Shown piece by piece: positions 20,447 to 31,124 of a stretch of 64,000 nucleotides of DNA; within the stretch, counting starts at the first letter, position 1; each line of letters starts with the position of its first letter. This DNA is from Dryocosmus kuriphilus (taxonomy: Eukaryota > Arthropoda > Insecta > Hymenoptera > Cynipidae). The notes under the pieces were generated by a model. The model had not been told where the DNA came from and ran no database searches. It saw only the letters and a list, made by a program, of their open reading frames with translations. Where the stretch lies: NCBI GenBank assembly GCA_038277395.1, contig CM076190.1, forward strand, positions 249,593,256 to 249,657,255, read 5' to 3'. The translations under genes and the position numbers were made by a program.

Positions 20447-20917
20447 CATAATCGTATTTTCAGACGTTAGGCAGTGCCCATCCTCTAGTCACTCTCTAGC
20501 ATCTACTCGTAGAGCCCTGAGCGGCTTGAGCAACTCTAGCCTCCGCTATCCTCTCCAATTCCTCGAATACCGCTATCCTTGCTCTATATTCATCTTGAGA
20601 TCCTCGCATTACCACATAAACGTAGTCGGTGTACTGACCATTAGAACAGTCACCACCGACATCGAAGGGTCGGAAGATTTCTACAGTTTGAATCTATAGA
20701 AGTCTTGCGACGTTTCAATGTCCATGGTGACTATTCTAATAACCAGTGCACTGGCTACATTTCTGTGGTAGTATGAGGAATTCAAGATGCATATAGAGCA
20801 AAGATAGAAGTATTCGAGTAAATGGAGATGCGAGCGGAGGCTCAGAGCTCTAGGAGTAGAGACTAGAGAGTGACTAGAGAATGATGCCTGGCTAATGTCT
20901 AAAAATACGATTTATAA
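20447..20917. repeat. 470-bp foldback (arms ~220-235 bp, 15-bp spacer)
   Basis: Left arm 20,447-20,682 and right arm about 20,698-20,917 are inverted copies, sharing CTCTAGTCACTCTCTAG, CCTCCGCT, TTGCTCTATAT and AGTCACCA/GGACAT in order. The centre is a ~15-base loop at 20,683-20,697. The complement of the right arm contains GAAACGTCGCAAGAC next to CACCATGGACATT, a word resembling the GAAACGT motif of Penelope termini. The foldback may therefore be two inverted Penelope-type terminal repeats. No coding sequence. Confidence 0.75.
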
Positions 20918-21237
20918 TTGAAAAAAGGTCTTTTTCAAAATTTAAAAATAAAAATAAAAGTGTACACCCTTTTAAAACTTGTATTTCTATCGTGCCGTGC
21001 CGCCAACTTAATGTGGCGTCATTATCCTTCAATCTACTCTAAACAAGCTGTAGTTTCATACTTTTCAACATAAAATGGAAGTAAATGCTGAGACTGATAG
21101 ATTGTGCCTAAGTATATAAATGCCAGTATTAAGAATCGTGCAAAAATGTTTTTAAGTGTATCCAACGTTGAAGAATGGAAAAATCTTACGAACATGATAA
21201 AACATCTTTCAGATGAAAGGGATACAACACTTTGAGG
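20918..21237. other. AT-rich intergenic DNA
   Basis: No gene or repeat structure recognised. Confidence 0.4.
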
Positions 21238-22085
21238 TTATGTTATGTGTTTGAAATTACATAATAAATACAAATATGCATTTTTAAGTACTTGCTTTAA
21301 ATCGCTCTCCTTATTCTTTATTCCTGCAATATTCCAAAAAATTATCTTGCCCTCCTCCTCTATTACTTGGACCCTTTTCCTATTCTTTTCATTTCTCTTA
21401 TACTTTCCTCTCCTTTTTGCCCATCTGCCCGAATTCCTTATCATAAAAAGGTCATCTCCTTTTTCTCCAACCTTTCTCTGTGTTCATTCCAATCATACAA
21501 TTCCCCTTTAATACAGATTTTTTGGTGTCGCACCCTCACTTTATTACCCTTATTCTTCCCTCCCCTTCTTATTTCCCTTATCTTTTTTTTTTGAATCATT
21601 CTCTCTTTGTATGACATATCATGGTCAATATTTTTCCAATTTTCCATTTCAACTACTGTCACTCCTTCTTTCGTTGTTATCTCTCGTCCTATTTTCTTCA
21701 CTTTTCCTTCACTTTTCCTCCAACCCCTAAATCATTTTTGTAACCCCAATACCTCTGCTCTTTGATTCTCTTCCCTTATGCTTAGACCTACTATTGTCCG
21801 GTTGCTTTTTTTTACCATCTCTTCCCTTTTTTAATCTCCCCTTCTACCTTATTTATTTTCTTCGCTATTCCCTCCAAATTCCCCTCCTGTGCAGCCTCGA
21901 TTCTTCTCTCTATCATCTCTTCTTTGGTTCTTAATTCTTTGTCTATTACCCAGTTCTTTACATTTTTCTCTTCTTTCAAACCTCCATCCTATTCTTTTCG
22001 TTCTATACATTACTTTCTTCCAATCTTTCTTCCACCAAGAAGATATATTTTGTACCCCTGAATTATCAGGTTTAACTAATTGCAA
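21238..22085 (-). pseudogene. LINE fragment: ORF1 C-terminus and start of endonuclease
   Basis: CT-rich on the plus strand and therefore AG-rich coding on the minus strand. Readable segments are the 22,085-21,849 Lys/Arg-rich piece (RRDDREKNRGCTGGEFGG), 21,701-21,441 (EMENWKNIDHDMSYKERM and KVRVRHQKICIKGELYDW) and 21,444-21,238 with EEGKIIFWNIAGIKNKESD. The last is the start of an apurinic-type endonuclease fused after ORF1, as in R1/I-like LINEs of Hymenoptera (family knowledge). It resembles the larger copy at 42.8-46.6 kb in layout. Truncated on both sides and frameshifted. Confidence 0.65.
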
Positions 22086-24330
22086 CGAAGATACCTTTAA
22101 AAACTCTTCAGGATATTTTGAATTGACGTCCTTAACCCAAATTGCTGGAAATTAACGTACACTCTTCTAAAAGATAATAATCGAATCCGATTCATTATGA
22201 CTCAAAGTTGAACCGGCGACAATAGGGGTAAGATCTTACAATCTATTTAGTCAGGCTTAATCGTATCAATCATTGTTGTCTATTGGTCGCAATCGGTCTT
22301 AATAGGAGGTAAGTAATCACGCACTAGCCTGGCGTAAGTTTCGGATGAAAATTCATTCCGAACGAATACGAGCCATTTCGAGCGATTCCGGGCCAATCCG
22401 AGATTTCTTTCAATATCGTTCGATCCAAATTGGCCAAAAATTATTCCGACTCAATCCGAGTCAATCTGAACTTTTAATCGGATTCAATCCAAATTAATTA
22501 GAACGAGTTGGAACTTGGTTTTATCCAAGCCGAATTTTCAATCCGAATGAATCCGAACCATTCCGTCATTTTGTAATATTTTTTTTGTCCTATCAATTAT
22601 TAACATCAATTGTTTTATAATTAATTTGAATTTTTTTAGTTTTTAATAACTTTAGCAGTTTTCCAAAATTTTTAATCATTTTAATAGCAATTTTAATTTC
22701 CTTTAAATAAATTATAAATTAATTAATTTGTTTGTCATTTTAATTTCGGACACTTTTAAACTTATTATTTGTATAATTCAGAATACTTAATATTCGAAAA
22801 TTACTAATCATATTAATTTACATTTCGGATAGTTTAGAACTCGTTAATCTGTATTTTCGATAATTTTCTTTCTTTAATAATTTGTACTGTTTTCGTCATT
22901 TTTTACTAGTCCTATCCATTATTAATATTATTTACCTTATAATAAAAATATTTATTTTGTTTAATTTTAAATTAATCTTAACTCTAGTAATAGATCCAAG
23001 AGTAAAAATTTTAATTCTTTTAAAAATAACTTTGAAATAAATTAATAAATTCATCATTATAATTTTGGATATTTAAAAATTTGTTGCTTGTGTAATTCAG
23101 AATTTTTATTTTTCGATCATTAAAATCATGTTATGTTAAGTTTCGGTTAGTTTATTATTCGTTAACTTGTATTTTCGATAATTTTCTTCTTTGCCAATTT
23201 GTATTTTTCGTCATTGTTCATTAGTCTCATCGAACATTAATTTTATTTAGTTTATAATTAGATATTTATTATTGGTAATTTTAAAGTAATTTTAATTATA
23301 ATAATTTTAATTTTGTTAATAGCTTTAATTCCCTCTTAAATAATTTATAAATAAACGAATAAATAAATAATTTTAATTTCGTATATTTTTTAATTTTTTA
23401 TTTGTATAATTGAGAATATTCATTTTTCCATAATTAAAAATCTTGTTATTTTAAATTTCGAATAGTTTATTATTTTCGTTAACTTGTATTATCGACAATT
23501 TTCTTTTTTGTCATTTTTGCATTTTTTTATATTTTTTGTTAGCTCTATGAATTATTAATATTATTTATTTTATAACTAAACATTTTTATGTGTAATTTTA
23601 AACTAATTTTGTGTCAATTATAAATAAACTAACAATTTTAATCACAGATACCTTTAAATTTGTTATTTGTATAATTCAGAATTTTTTATACTATATATGT
23701 TTAATTTTAAACTAATTTTATTCGTAATAATAATTTTAATAGTAACGATTCTAATTTTTTTCTAATTTTTAATAATTTTAATAATAATTTTAATACTTCT
23801 TAAATAAATTTTTTAAAAAGTTAATAAATTAATAATTTTAATTTCGGATATTTTGAAATTTTTATTTGTACAGTTTTATTCAATAATTTTTTTAATGAAA
23901 ATTTCAATACGTTCGGCAAACTTTAATAATGTCTACTTTATAATCTACAAGCATATTATTTGTCAACTAGCAGGGAGAAAGTCAATAGTTATTTGTTTTG
24001 ATGGGAAAAAGTATTGAGAATAAATGCATATTTTATATTTAAATAAAAATATACTTATTATCAATATTTTATGTTTCAGTTTACGAAATAAGATCTGCCA
24101 TATTTTTATTCATTTCTTTACATTTTATTCATAAATAAAACTGCAGCTTACATGACCTATAATGTTCAAAAGGTACTACTCCCAATTCAATCCGATTCAA
24201 ACCGATTAAGCGAGCTGTCTGTGTCTTATATTGAAACCCATTTCAAAGTCATAGTGCGTTCCGATTAAAAAAGTTGTGAAATCGGAGTGAAACGGATTTA
24301 ATTGTTTTCTTCTATGAGGGTTTTCTATAC
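22086..24330. repeat. AT-rich satellite array with flanking short related ends
   Basis: From about 22,560 to 23,950 at least four degenerate units of ~300-340 bp repeat in the same order: TAGTC(C/T)...ATTATTAATATT, ATAATTTTAATTTCGGATA, TTTGTATAATTCAGAAT, then TTTCGATAATTTTCTT. The same unit builds the array at 41.2-42.66 kb. The flanks (22,150-22,560 and 24,180-24,320) share words such as AATCCGATTCA and ACTATGACT in inverted order, so the whole could be a ~2.2-kb element with inverted ends, but that part is weak. No ORF. Confidence 0.6.
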
Positions 24331-24469
24331 CTGGAATCTAAGGGATAATGATTGGATCAACAGGACCTTGGAAAGACCATCGCGGTCGCTTCAAATTCAC
24401 TTCATAACCCAACTTACCCGAGGAAGATGTATACGCAGCATCTCATGGACTACCACGATTAATTAATAG

Positions 24470-25135
24470 CACGTGCTGTTGTCGTTGTCGCCTGTTCCCA
24501 CGATAAATTTCGAAGGATTAATCGGATTGGGTTGCGCTTTGGCATAATTTTTTAAGGCGTAAAAAGTGAGGACGAGTTCGTTAAGCAGCAGCTTTTGACC
24601 AGTGGTTATCGTTTTGTCCATCAAAAACGGTTTGCACAAAAATAAAATATACATTTTCCAGCTAAAATATGCAAAATATAAAAAAATAGTAGAAACTAAG
24701 AATTTTCACCTCATAAAAATATACAAATTTTGTTTCTACCATTTTTTCATAAAACGCACGGTTTTTTTTTTAATCGGGAAAACGTTAATAAAATTCAAAA
24801 TTCAAATTTGCTGCCAAACTATGCAAGATACGAAAAAATAGTAAGAAACGATGTTGTTCAGCTCGAAACGGTCTACAAATTTTCTTTCTATCATTTTTTT
24901 GAAGAGACGCGTATCTTTTGAGTTATTCGTGAAATACATTATTAAATACAAACAAATCCACTTTTCAGCAAAACTATGCGAGACACGAGAAGATGTGAAC
25001 AAGCAGAATTGTTCACCATAAAAAGCTCTACAAATTTGCTGGAAAATATGTTTTGATCTAACGCATAGTCTAATCATGAAACGTATAATATTTGTTTTAA
25101 TAAAAAAAAATACACTATTATAAAGCAAGTAAGAA
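24470..25135 (+). mobile_element. Helentron-like element, truncated copy
   Basis: Begins inside the GTCGTT microsatellite block and runs through the AGGACGAGTTCGTTAA segment and three of the ~150-bp internal repeats (AAAATATGCAAAATATAA, CCAAACTATGCAAGATACG, CAAAACTATGCGAGACACG). It lacks both termini. Orientation is the same as the complete copy at 30,929. At 25,144-25,180 a decayed terminal-hairpin sequence (CTACCCGCTACTCAGGCGC, then ATTCTCATCACG) marks the end of another, opposite-orientation copy. Confidence 0.7.
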
Positions 25136-25271
25136 AGTTATTAAAAGTTATTGAAAAATCTACCCGCTACTCAGGCGCATTCTCATCACGTTTCTCATGC
25201 TCACCAGTCGATTAACGTATATCAAAAACGTGAATTTCTTAATTTTTACATAGTTTAGTTGAAAAATGCAA

Positions 25272-26784
25272 TTTTTACATTCTCATAAGAGAAGATACCT
25301 ATTATACTTATGTAAAATTTGACTCTTGCAGTTTTCAATCAAATCTTTACGTTTTGAGATCCCCTGAGTGATATAAAAACGGTTTTTACGATGGTGTCTG
25401 TCTATCTGTTGTCGTCGTTTTTGTCCTCGTTGTGTCGTCTATTAGCGCGATATTTTTGAAAAAATCATCAGATTGGATTGCGCTTTGGCATATTTCTTCA
25501 CGGTCCAAATATAGAGGACGATTTCGTTAACTTCCCACATTTAACCCTTGTTTGACACACTTCTGTAGAATTACATACTTGCCAGACTTGGCTGGTCTTC
25601 ACCATGGCGAAAGAATTTGTTATAAAGCAGAAAGTATTTAATCCTTTTACTTAAAGGTTTTTTGAGAACTTAATGAAGGTCTGTTTTAAGGGAGGATATA
25701 GTTTATATATTTAAATATTAATTTTAACTAGAGGTTATGGTCTTATTCACCAAAAACGGCTTTTACAAAATCGAAAAATCCATTTTCCGGGTAAAATATG
25801 CTATATACGAAAAAATTTTAATTCTGTTATTTTAGTTCTATTTTCTGGTCAAAATATGCAACACACAACCAATATATTAAGAAGAAAAATTATTTACCTG
25901 AAGAATATGTACACTTTTGCGTTTGACCATTTTTCTTTATAAGCATCATTGTTTTACTTTTAAGAATCGAAAACCTGCATTGTGGAAATTTATAAAAATA
26001 TAGAAAATCGCAAAGAAACTTTACTAATCGACAATGGATTTAAAAAAATAATTAATTTTCGAGCGCGAAGCGCGAGTGCCCTGAGGAGAATGTATTCCTT
26101 AAGGCCAAGAGAGCCTTGAGTAAAATAATTTTGTTTCTAATTTTTAACAAAATACAGAGTTAATAATTTAACTAAAAGTATGTGTTTTGAAAGTTTAAGA
26201 ACCAAGTAACGAAAACCGAGCAGGAAGTGTGAGGGCCAAAAACGGGGAAAACGCATGTCAAGGTACCACCGTCTACCTGTCGCCCAGGCCGATCTTCTCT
26301 ATTATTTTATGTCTCAACTCGGACCGTACTCGAGCTCGAGCTGGACGAGGCGGTCTGGTGCTCAACCGGAGGCTACTGTGTATTCGAACGTTGAACTAGT
26401 CGATTTGTCGTTGGGCTTGAAGTGGGCTTAAAATTTCTGCGGTTTAATTGAGCTGGAAAGAGGCTTGGTTGGGTTTAAACGTTCCTCAGTCTCGACTTCC
26501 ATGGTGGTGTGGAACATAGCCATTTAAATTTTAAAGGGATGTCCCATGTACCGTCGCAATGTACACAGTAGCCCGGTTGAGCACCACAACGCCTCGTCCA
26601 GCTCAAGCTCGAGTAGTGTCCGAGTCGGGACACAAAGCAATAGAAAAGGTCGGCCTGGGCGACAGGTAGACAGTGGTACCCTGACATGCGTTTCACCCCC
26701 AAAAACATCCGAGCGCAAAGCGCGATGTTCAAGCATATCAGAGCGCGAAGCGCGTGATGAAAATGTGCGAACGAAGTGAGCAGA
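25272..26784 (+). mobile_element. Helentron-like element, near-complete but interrupted
   Basis: 5' end TTTTTACATTCTCATAAGAG (25,272 on) and 3' end AACGAAGTGAGCAGA followed by T's (to 26,784). The order of internal blocks follows the family: GTC-rich microsatellite, CCAAACGTTTTT-type repeats, CTTAAGGxxxxxGCCTTAAG internal hairpin (26,096 on), GAGCGCGAAGCGCGAG hairpins. A separate 455-bp foldback (26,245-26,700) is inserted in the hairpin-rich part. Confidence 0.7.
26245..26700. repeat. 455-bp GC-richer foldback with ~140-bp arms
   Basis: Left arm about 26,245-26,385 and right arm about 26,558-26,700 are inverted copies, sharing ACGCATGTCA, GTCTACCTGTCGCCCAGGC, CTCGAGCT and GCTCAACCGG. Arm identity is high (roughly 85-90% by eye). 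The ~170-bp spacer is unique. It is distinctly GC-richer than its surroundings and lies inside a Helentron-like copy. The ORFs at 26,475-26,779 are read-through of the arms. Confidence 0.8.
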
Positions 26785-27448
26785 TTTTTTTGAAATACTT
26801 TTCGAAATTTTCCGTATTTACTGAGATAAACGCAAAAACCAATATCTTTATTGGGTTTTTATGGTTTTTACCATGACAATTTATCCATAATTTTAAATCG
26901 CTTCAACATAAATTAAATTAAACTTATTCATGAATGTTCTTTAAAAAATAATTATATCCCTGGAGATACTTCAAAATCGCTTGAATCAATCTCAAAACGT
27001 CGAGATTTCACGAAATCCGCGAAATTCAGTTTCCACATAAAACTTATACCTTTTAATTGAGATTAGAATGTAAATACAAAAATCTAGCCGCATCGTAAAT
27101 TGTCGAGTAAAAATCATAAATAAATCAACTGTTTGATGCCATTAAAGATTATTTTTATTCAATAAATTCAAAGAAATTACAAGGAATTTAAGTGAACTGA
27201 AACAAATTCCTTGAAATTTAAGTAATTAAAATGAATCTTTATTAATTTTTAAGAACTATAATACATTTTTTATAAATTTTAATGAATTTTGAAAACTCCG
27301 CAAAATTCAACACATTTAACGAGTCAAGTAGTATTATATATGTACAAATTTGAATAACTTTCTGAACTTTCAATGGATTTCCATAAAAATTGGTACACAA
27401 CTGTTTTTTGGGATACTCAATCAAAATAACATACCGGAATGATGCAAT
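26785..27448. other. AT-rich filler
   Basis: Degenerate AATTTAAAGG/ATTTCAA sequence without gene or structure. Confidence 0.5.
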
Positions 27449-27688
27449 TTAAAATCTCTGCCTCAAAATGGCACTGCAATTGGTGGTTGGGGTTGTTTTA
27501 ATGTAAAAACTAAGTTTGGGAATAGAATTAGCACCATAAGAACCCCTTACAAACAAATTTCTGTGTATTTTAGTAAATAATTGGCTTGCACCGGTTTTAG
27601 AAGAAAAACTCAAAAAAAGCCTAAGACTTAACCGTTCAAGGAGTTCCAAGGAATTCCAAGGAATTTGGATTATTCCAAAAAATGCCAA
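27449..27688 (-). CDS. Possible downstream exon of the minus-strand signal-peptide gene
   Basis: On the minus strand an open frame contains FSSKTGASQLFTKIHRNLF followed by GANSIPKLSFYIK and ends NCSAILRQRF. Its composition is protein-like and it shares SIPK with the candidate exon at 9,504. It lies ~120 bp downstream of the signal-peptide exon at 27,811. All candidate acceptors in this stretch give phase 2, whereas the upstream exon leaves phase 1, so the two do not join directly. A missing exon, a frameshift or coincidence are all possible. Confidence 0.2.
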   Translation of the reverse strand: MAFFGIIQIPWNSLELLERLSLRLFLSFSSKTGASQLFTKIHRNLFVRGSYGANSIPKLSFYIKTTPTTNCSAILRQRF

Positions 27689-27810
27689 AGATATTGAGTA
27701 AAGGATTTTAAGAGATTTAAAGGAATTTCAACGAATTTCTAGAAATTAACAAAAAGAAATTGAAAAGTCTTATGTCATATGAATGAAATATATATTTTGT
27801 TAAGACTCAC

Positions 27811-27907
27811 CCATAGCCTCAGCTCTAGTAAGATTCGTAGTTCTTGGTTCAACGCATTCAACATTGTATATAAAGTAGCAGAGAATGAAAAAAACTAAAC
27901 ACCTCAT
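27811..27907 (-). CDS. Putative signal-peptide first exon of a secreted protein
   Basis: Minus strand, ATG at 27,907. Encodes MRCLVFFILCYFIYNVEC, a strong signal peptide, then VEPRTTNLTRAEAM. It ends in phase 1 at a perfect donor (TATGG|GTGAGT at 27,810). A TATA box sits 67 bp upstream of the ATG. The design matches the plus-strand leader exon at 6,867 (TATA, short UTR, phase-1 intron). Product unknown; a secreted peptide of the venom, immune or digestive type is a guess only. No confident second exon. Confidence 0.5.
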
Positions 27908-27973
27908 GGTCGCGATAGAATTTAAAAAGAAATGTTTAATTCAATTTCACTAAGGTAGTACACCTTCACTTGC

Positions 27974-27981
27974 TTTATATA
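27974..27981 (-). promoter_or_regulatory. TATA box (TATATAAA on the minus strand)
   Basis: Located 67 bp upstream of the ATG at 27,907, implying transcription from about 27,945-27,950 and a 5' UTR near 40 bases. Confidence 0.45.
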
Positions 27982-27990
27982 TAGAAAATG

Positions 27991-28377
27991 CATCTGTTTT
28001 TGTTTGTAGATTGTAAAATGTCGTTATTATTTACGCATCTCTGTGTACACTGGGTGCATGAAGAATAAGATAAGAATCGAATAAATAAACCTTCAAAAGA
28101 AGAAATGCGCCCTCGTCATCTTCCATGAAAAATATATGCAGTAATCGTAAGTCAACATGAGCCATCACCCGACAATTTTTGAAGGATGACGAAAATTTGT
28201 TTATACTATGATTAATAGAGTAAGCACATCAATAATAAGCGTATAGAATCAAGAGACCCGCTCTGGTCGAGAAGGCTAAGGAAAAAAAACCTGATAGTTG
28301 ACCGGACTCTATTCCCGAGTTCGAGTATTTTTCGGTACCGACACTCACATACCCAGTCAGAATTTTACAACTGGTCC
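27991..28377. other. Intergenic sequence between peptide exon and Penelope copy
   Basis: No further gene seen. May include distal promoter of the minus-strand peptide exon. Confidence 0.35.
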
Positions 28378-30335
28378 AACAAAAAAGGGAAAAGGGAAAA
28401 GGGAAGGCAACCAACCAAATCCCACTCCTTCTTTTTTCTTTCCCTCGTCTTCTTTTGTTTCTACTTTTTTAAAAACCCAAGACAAAAAACCAATTAAAAT
28501 TCATAAAAAGCCAACGTTTCGGTGCACACATAACACCCTTATCAAGGCAAAAAAGGAAAAAAAAAAAAAAAAATTATAATGAAAAGTAATATCACCCAGC
28601 CACAATGTTCCGCCTTTGGGAATCGACCAAGTAATAAGAAAATAATAGGCACAATAATGAAGCCCATACCTGAAAAGGTAAGGAAAACAAGTACGTATTG
28701 ACCTAGGAACAAAGACCACCAATACAAAAGCAAATTAAAATCCAGAAAAATAGAGAGAAAAGAAATCCGAAAAGAATTCATGGAATTTAAACTCTAAATG
28801 TAATCAATTATACCATCAAAATAACCATTTAATTTATCCAAATCAGTCTTTAAATTTATAGAAAACTCCTTTTGCCTTTTAATATAAAGCATTTCCATGA
28901 ATTCCCTCTTACTCTTATCATTCTCATAATGCAAAATCTGAACACCATCCCAGTCAAAGGAACATTCGGCACATTCACTAGTATGTCTAGCAAGAACACT
29001 GCGATAGGAACGCGTCAAACGTACATCGCTCTTATGTTCCTCGACTCTGGTATAAAGAAGTCTACCAGTCTGTCCCACATAAGCCATTCCACACTTCTTT
29101 CAAATGATTTTATAAACCACCACATTCTTTTCAAACCTTTCCAAAGGACCTTTACCAAAAGTTGTGAAAAAGTCCATTTTAAATGTAACTCTAAAAATGG
29201 TATGGATCTTAAACTTTCTCAACATAAATTGAATAGTCTTAGAAACTTGACCAAAGTATGGAAGAACAAATGTGTTCGAAGAACTAAAGTCTCTCTCTTT
29301 TTGTGTAGTATCAGGAAATAAACAATTGCTATGTTTGCTTTTAATTTGTTCAATTCTAACCTTAATATGTTTTTCGATCAAGTTTTGTGGATAATGATTC
29401 AAAAACAATGTCTTCCTAACAATGTTCAGATTCTATGTGTAAAAGGGCTCACTGGACAAACCCACAGATCTGTCAAAAAACCCCATAATCACCGCAATTT
29501 TTTTCTGCATAGGATGTTCAGAGAAAAAGTTCAAAATTCTGCGAGAATAAGTAATCTTTCTAAACCAGTTACTAATAATACTCCCATCTGGAAGTCTTGT
29601 TAACTCTAAGTCTAGAAAACTAATTTTGCTGTTTTGCTCGATCTCACAGGTGAATTGAAGTTTCGGATGAAAACCATTAAAAGTCCCAACTACCATCTCT
29701 ATCTTATTTAAAGGGACTCACAAAAAAGTGTCATCCACATAACGAGAGTAGAAAAGAAGATCAAAATCCAACTGCTGAAAAGCGAAATTCTCCAAATCCT
29801 CCATCACGATCTCTGTCAAAATAGGAGAAATGACAGAACCTATCGGAGTACTAAACTTTTGTTTATAAAAGACCCCACTGAACTTAAAATAAATGAAATT
29901 CATTATAAAATCTATCCCTTTTAGAAACTGTTTTTGATCCAATCGAGTGCGTACTTTAATTTTATCCCATCTATTAACAATAGCTGCTTTAACTAAATCC
30001 AAAGGTATATTTGGAAACATTGCCACAACATCCAAAGAAATCATGACACAGTCATCCGGTACCTTTTTCTGCGTTATAAATTTTTGAAAAACCCAACTAT
30101 TCTTTATGCTATAATTTCAGACATCAATGGAGTCTTTGATAATCATATTGAAGTTTTGTTCCAAAAATTTAGTAGGAGTGTTAATGGTCGAAAAAATGAA
30201 TCTCAAAGGATGATTCTCCTTATGAATCTTCCTCAACCCATAGCATCGAGCAAGAACCGAATCCTGAGTATTGATATCTGTCCATCTGATATCTTTTCCC
30301 ATAAGTCCAGCCAATCTCCAATTATTCAGCAATAT
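28378..30335 (-). mobile_element. Penelope-like element, third copy (different subfamily), 5'-truncated
   Basis: Minus-strand element with the same architecture as the pair at 9.7-13.6 kb but clearly diverged protein sequence. Its 3' tail (28,378-28,460) has the GGGAAGGCAACCAACCAAA word also found at 9,893-9,910. On the minus strand GCCTTGATAAGGGTGTT and CACCGAAACGTTGGC (28,511-28,555) form the terminus motif. The 5' end stops at about 30,335, where a short tandem repeat begins. Confidence 0.82.
28794..30332 (-). pseudogene. Penelope-like RT and GIY-YIG protein, broken
   Basis: N to C on the minus strand: 30,332-30,117 with CYGLRKIHKENHPLRFIFS (palm/fingers block). 30,044-29,718 with KFSTPIGSVISPILTEIV and the catalytic SRYVDDTFL (29,725-29,745). 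29,696-29,433 with FLDLELTRLPDGS. 29,408-29,100 linker. 29,087-28,794 GIY-YIG nuclease (AYVGQTGRLLYTRVEEHKSD, then HYENDKSKREFMEMLYIK). Breaks occur at about 30,080, 29,705, 29,420 and 29,095. The last one falls at the junction into the YVG motif. Function in an intact relative: target-primed retrotransposition. Confidence 0.88.
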
Positions 30336-30430
30336 TGGCCTAACGTTGGCAACCGATATAACGGCACCAGCATTGGGCTACTATTGGTAACCGATATAAC
30401 GGTTGCCAGCATTGGGCCACCTTTGAAAAC
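30336..30430. repeat. Short tandem repeat, ~40-bp unit, two to three copies
   Basis: AACCGATATAACGG and CCAGCATTGGGC each occur twice about 38-40 bp apart, with a decayed third. The words GCCAGC, ATTGGGCCA and AATATTGG also occur in the 83-bp array at 33.1-33.8 kb, so the two may be related. Confidence 0.6.
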
Positions 30431-30928
30431 CAATATGACCTGTCTAGTATAGAGAACCTTAAAAAATTAAGAATGAAGTATATAAAATTTATGGGAAAAA
30501 CAATAATGCCTAATTTCACATCCCAGTTTTCAGGCTTGGGCTGAAGGAATATATTTCATGTTATTATTATTTTACTACTCTATTCTGTTAACATATTTAA
30601 GTAAACAATTATTCACTATTTAATGTACACAATCACTTATTTACACTTACACTAATTATAACCGCACGCTCTTAAAATTTTTTATTCGCATCGGGATCGA
30701 ACACCCCTCATTCGCATTCCTAATTCCTACCCCTAACCTTCCTAACGCCTGAAGCCTCACGGCTAACTTAAAATGGCTTACACGGGAAAAAATCGAACAT
30801 ATGAGCTACTGCTGCAGGGCCGTTTGACAAATGTTTGAGACAGATTGCATCAAAAATTTTCGGCTTTAGACATTTGAATAATTTATGGGTACAAAATTTC
30901 TCCTTTTGTAATGAAAGAATGCTTTTTT
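30431..30928. other. Intergenic sequence
   Basis: AT-rich with one cytosine-rich patch (30,700-30,760, repeats of CCTAAC/CCTAAT-like words). It is not a telomere array: CCTAA words are irregular and few. No gene. Confidence 0.4.
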
Positions 30929-31092
30929 ACATTCTCATCAGAGAAGGTATTAGATTTATGCAAAATTTGACTTTCGCGGATTTCATGAAATCTCCACGTT
31001 TTAAGACCTCCTGAATCCGAGAAAATGGTTTTTACGACCGTGTCTGTCTGTCTGTTGGCGTTGTCGTTGTTGTCGTCGTCGTTGTCGTCGTT

Positions 31093-31124
<32 letters not shown>

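Noticed and set aside
22560..23950. LTR retrotransposon
   Set aside because: Repeats are short AT-rich tandem units without LTR ends, primer-binding site or gag/pol.
27449..27907. Confident two-exon model joining 27,811-27,907 to the ORF at 27,449-27,688
   Set aside because: Every available acceptor gives the wrong phase; kept only as a possibility.
30695..30770. Telomeric repeat tract
   Set aside because: CCTAA-like words are irregular and few; not a TTAGG array.
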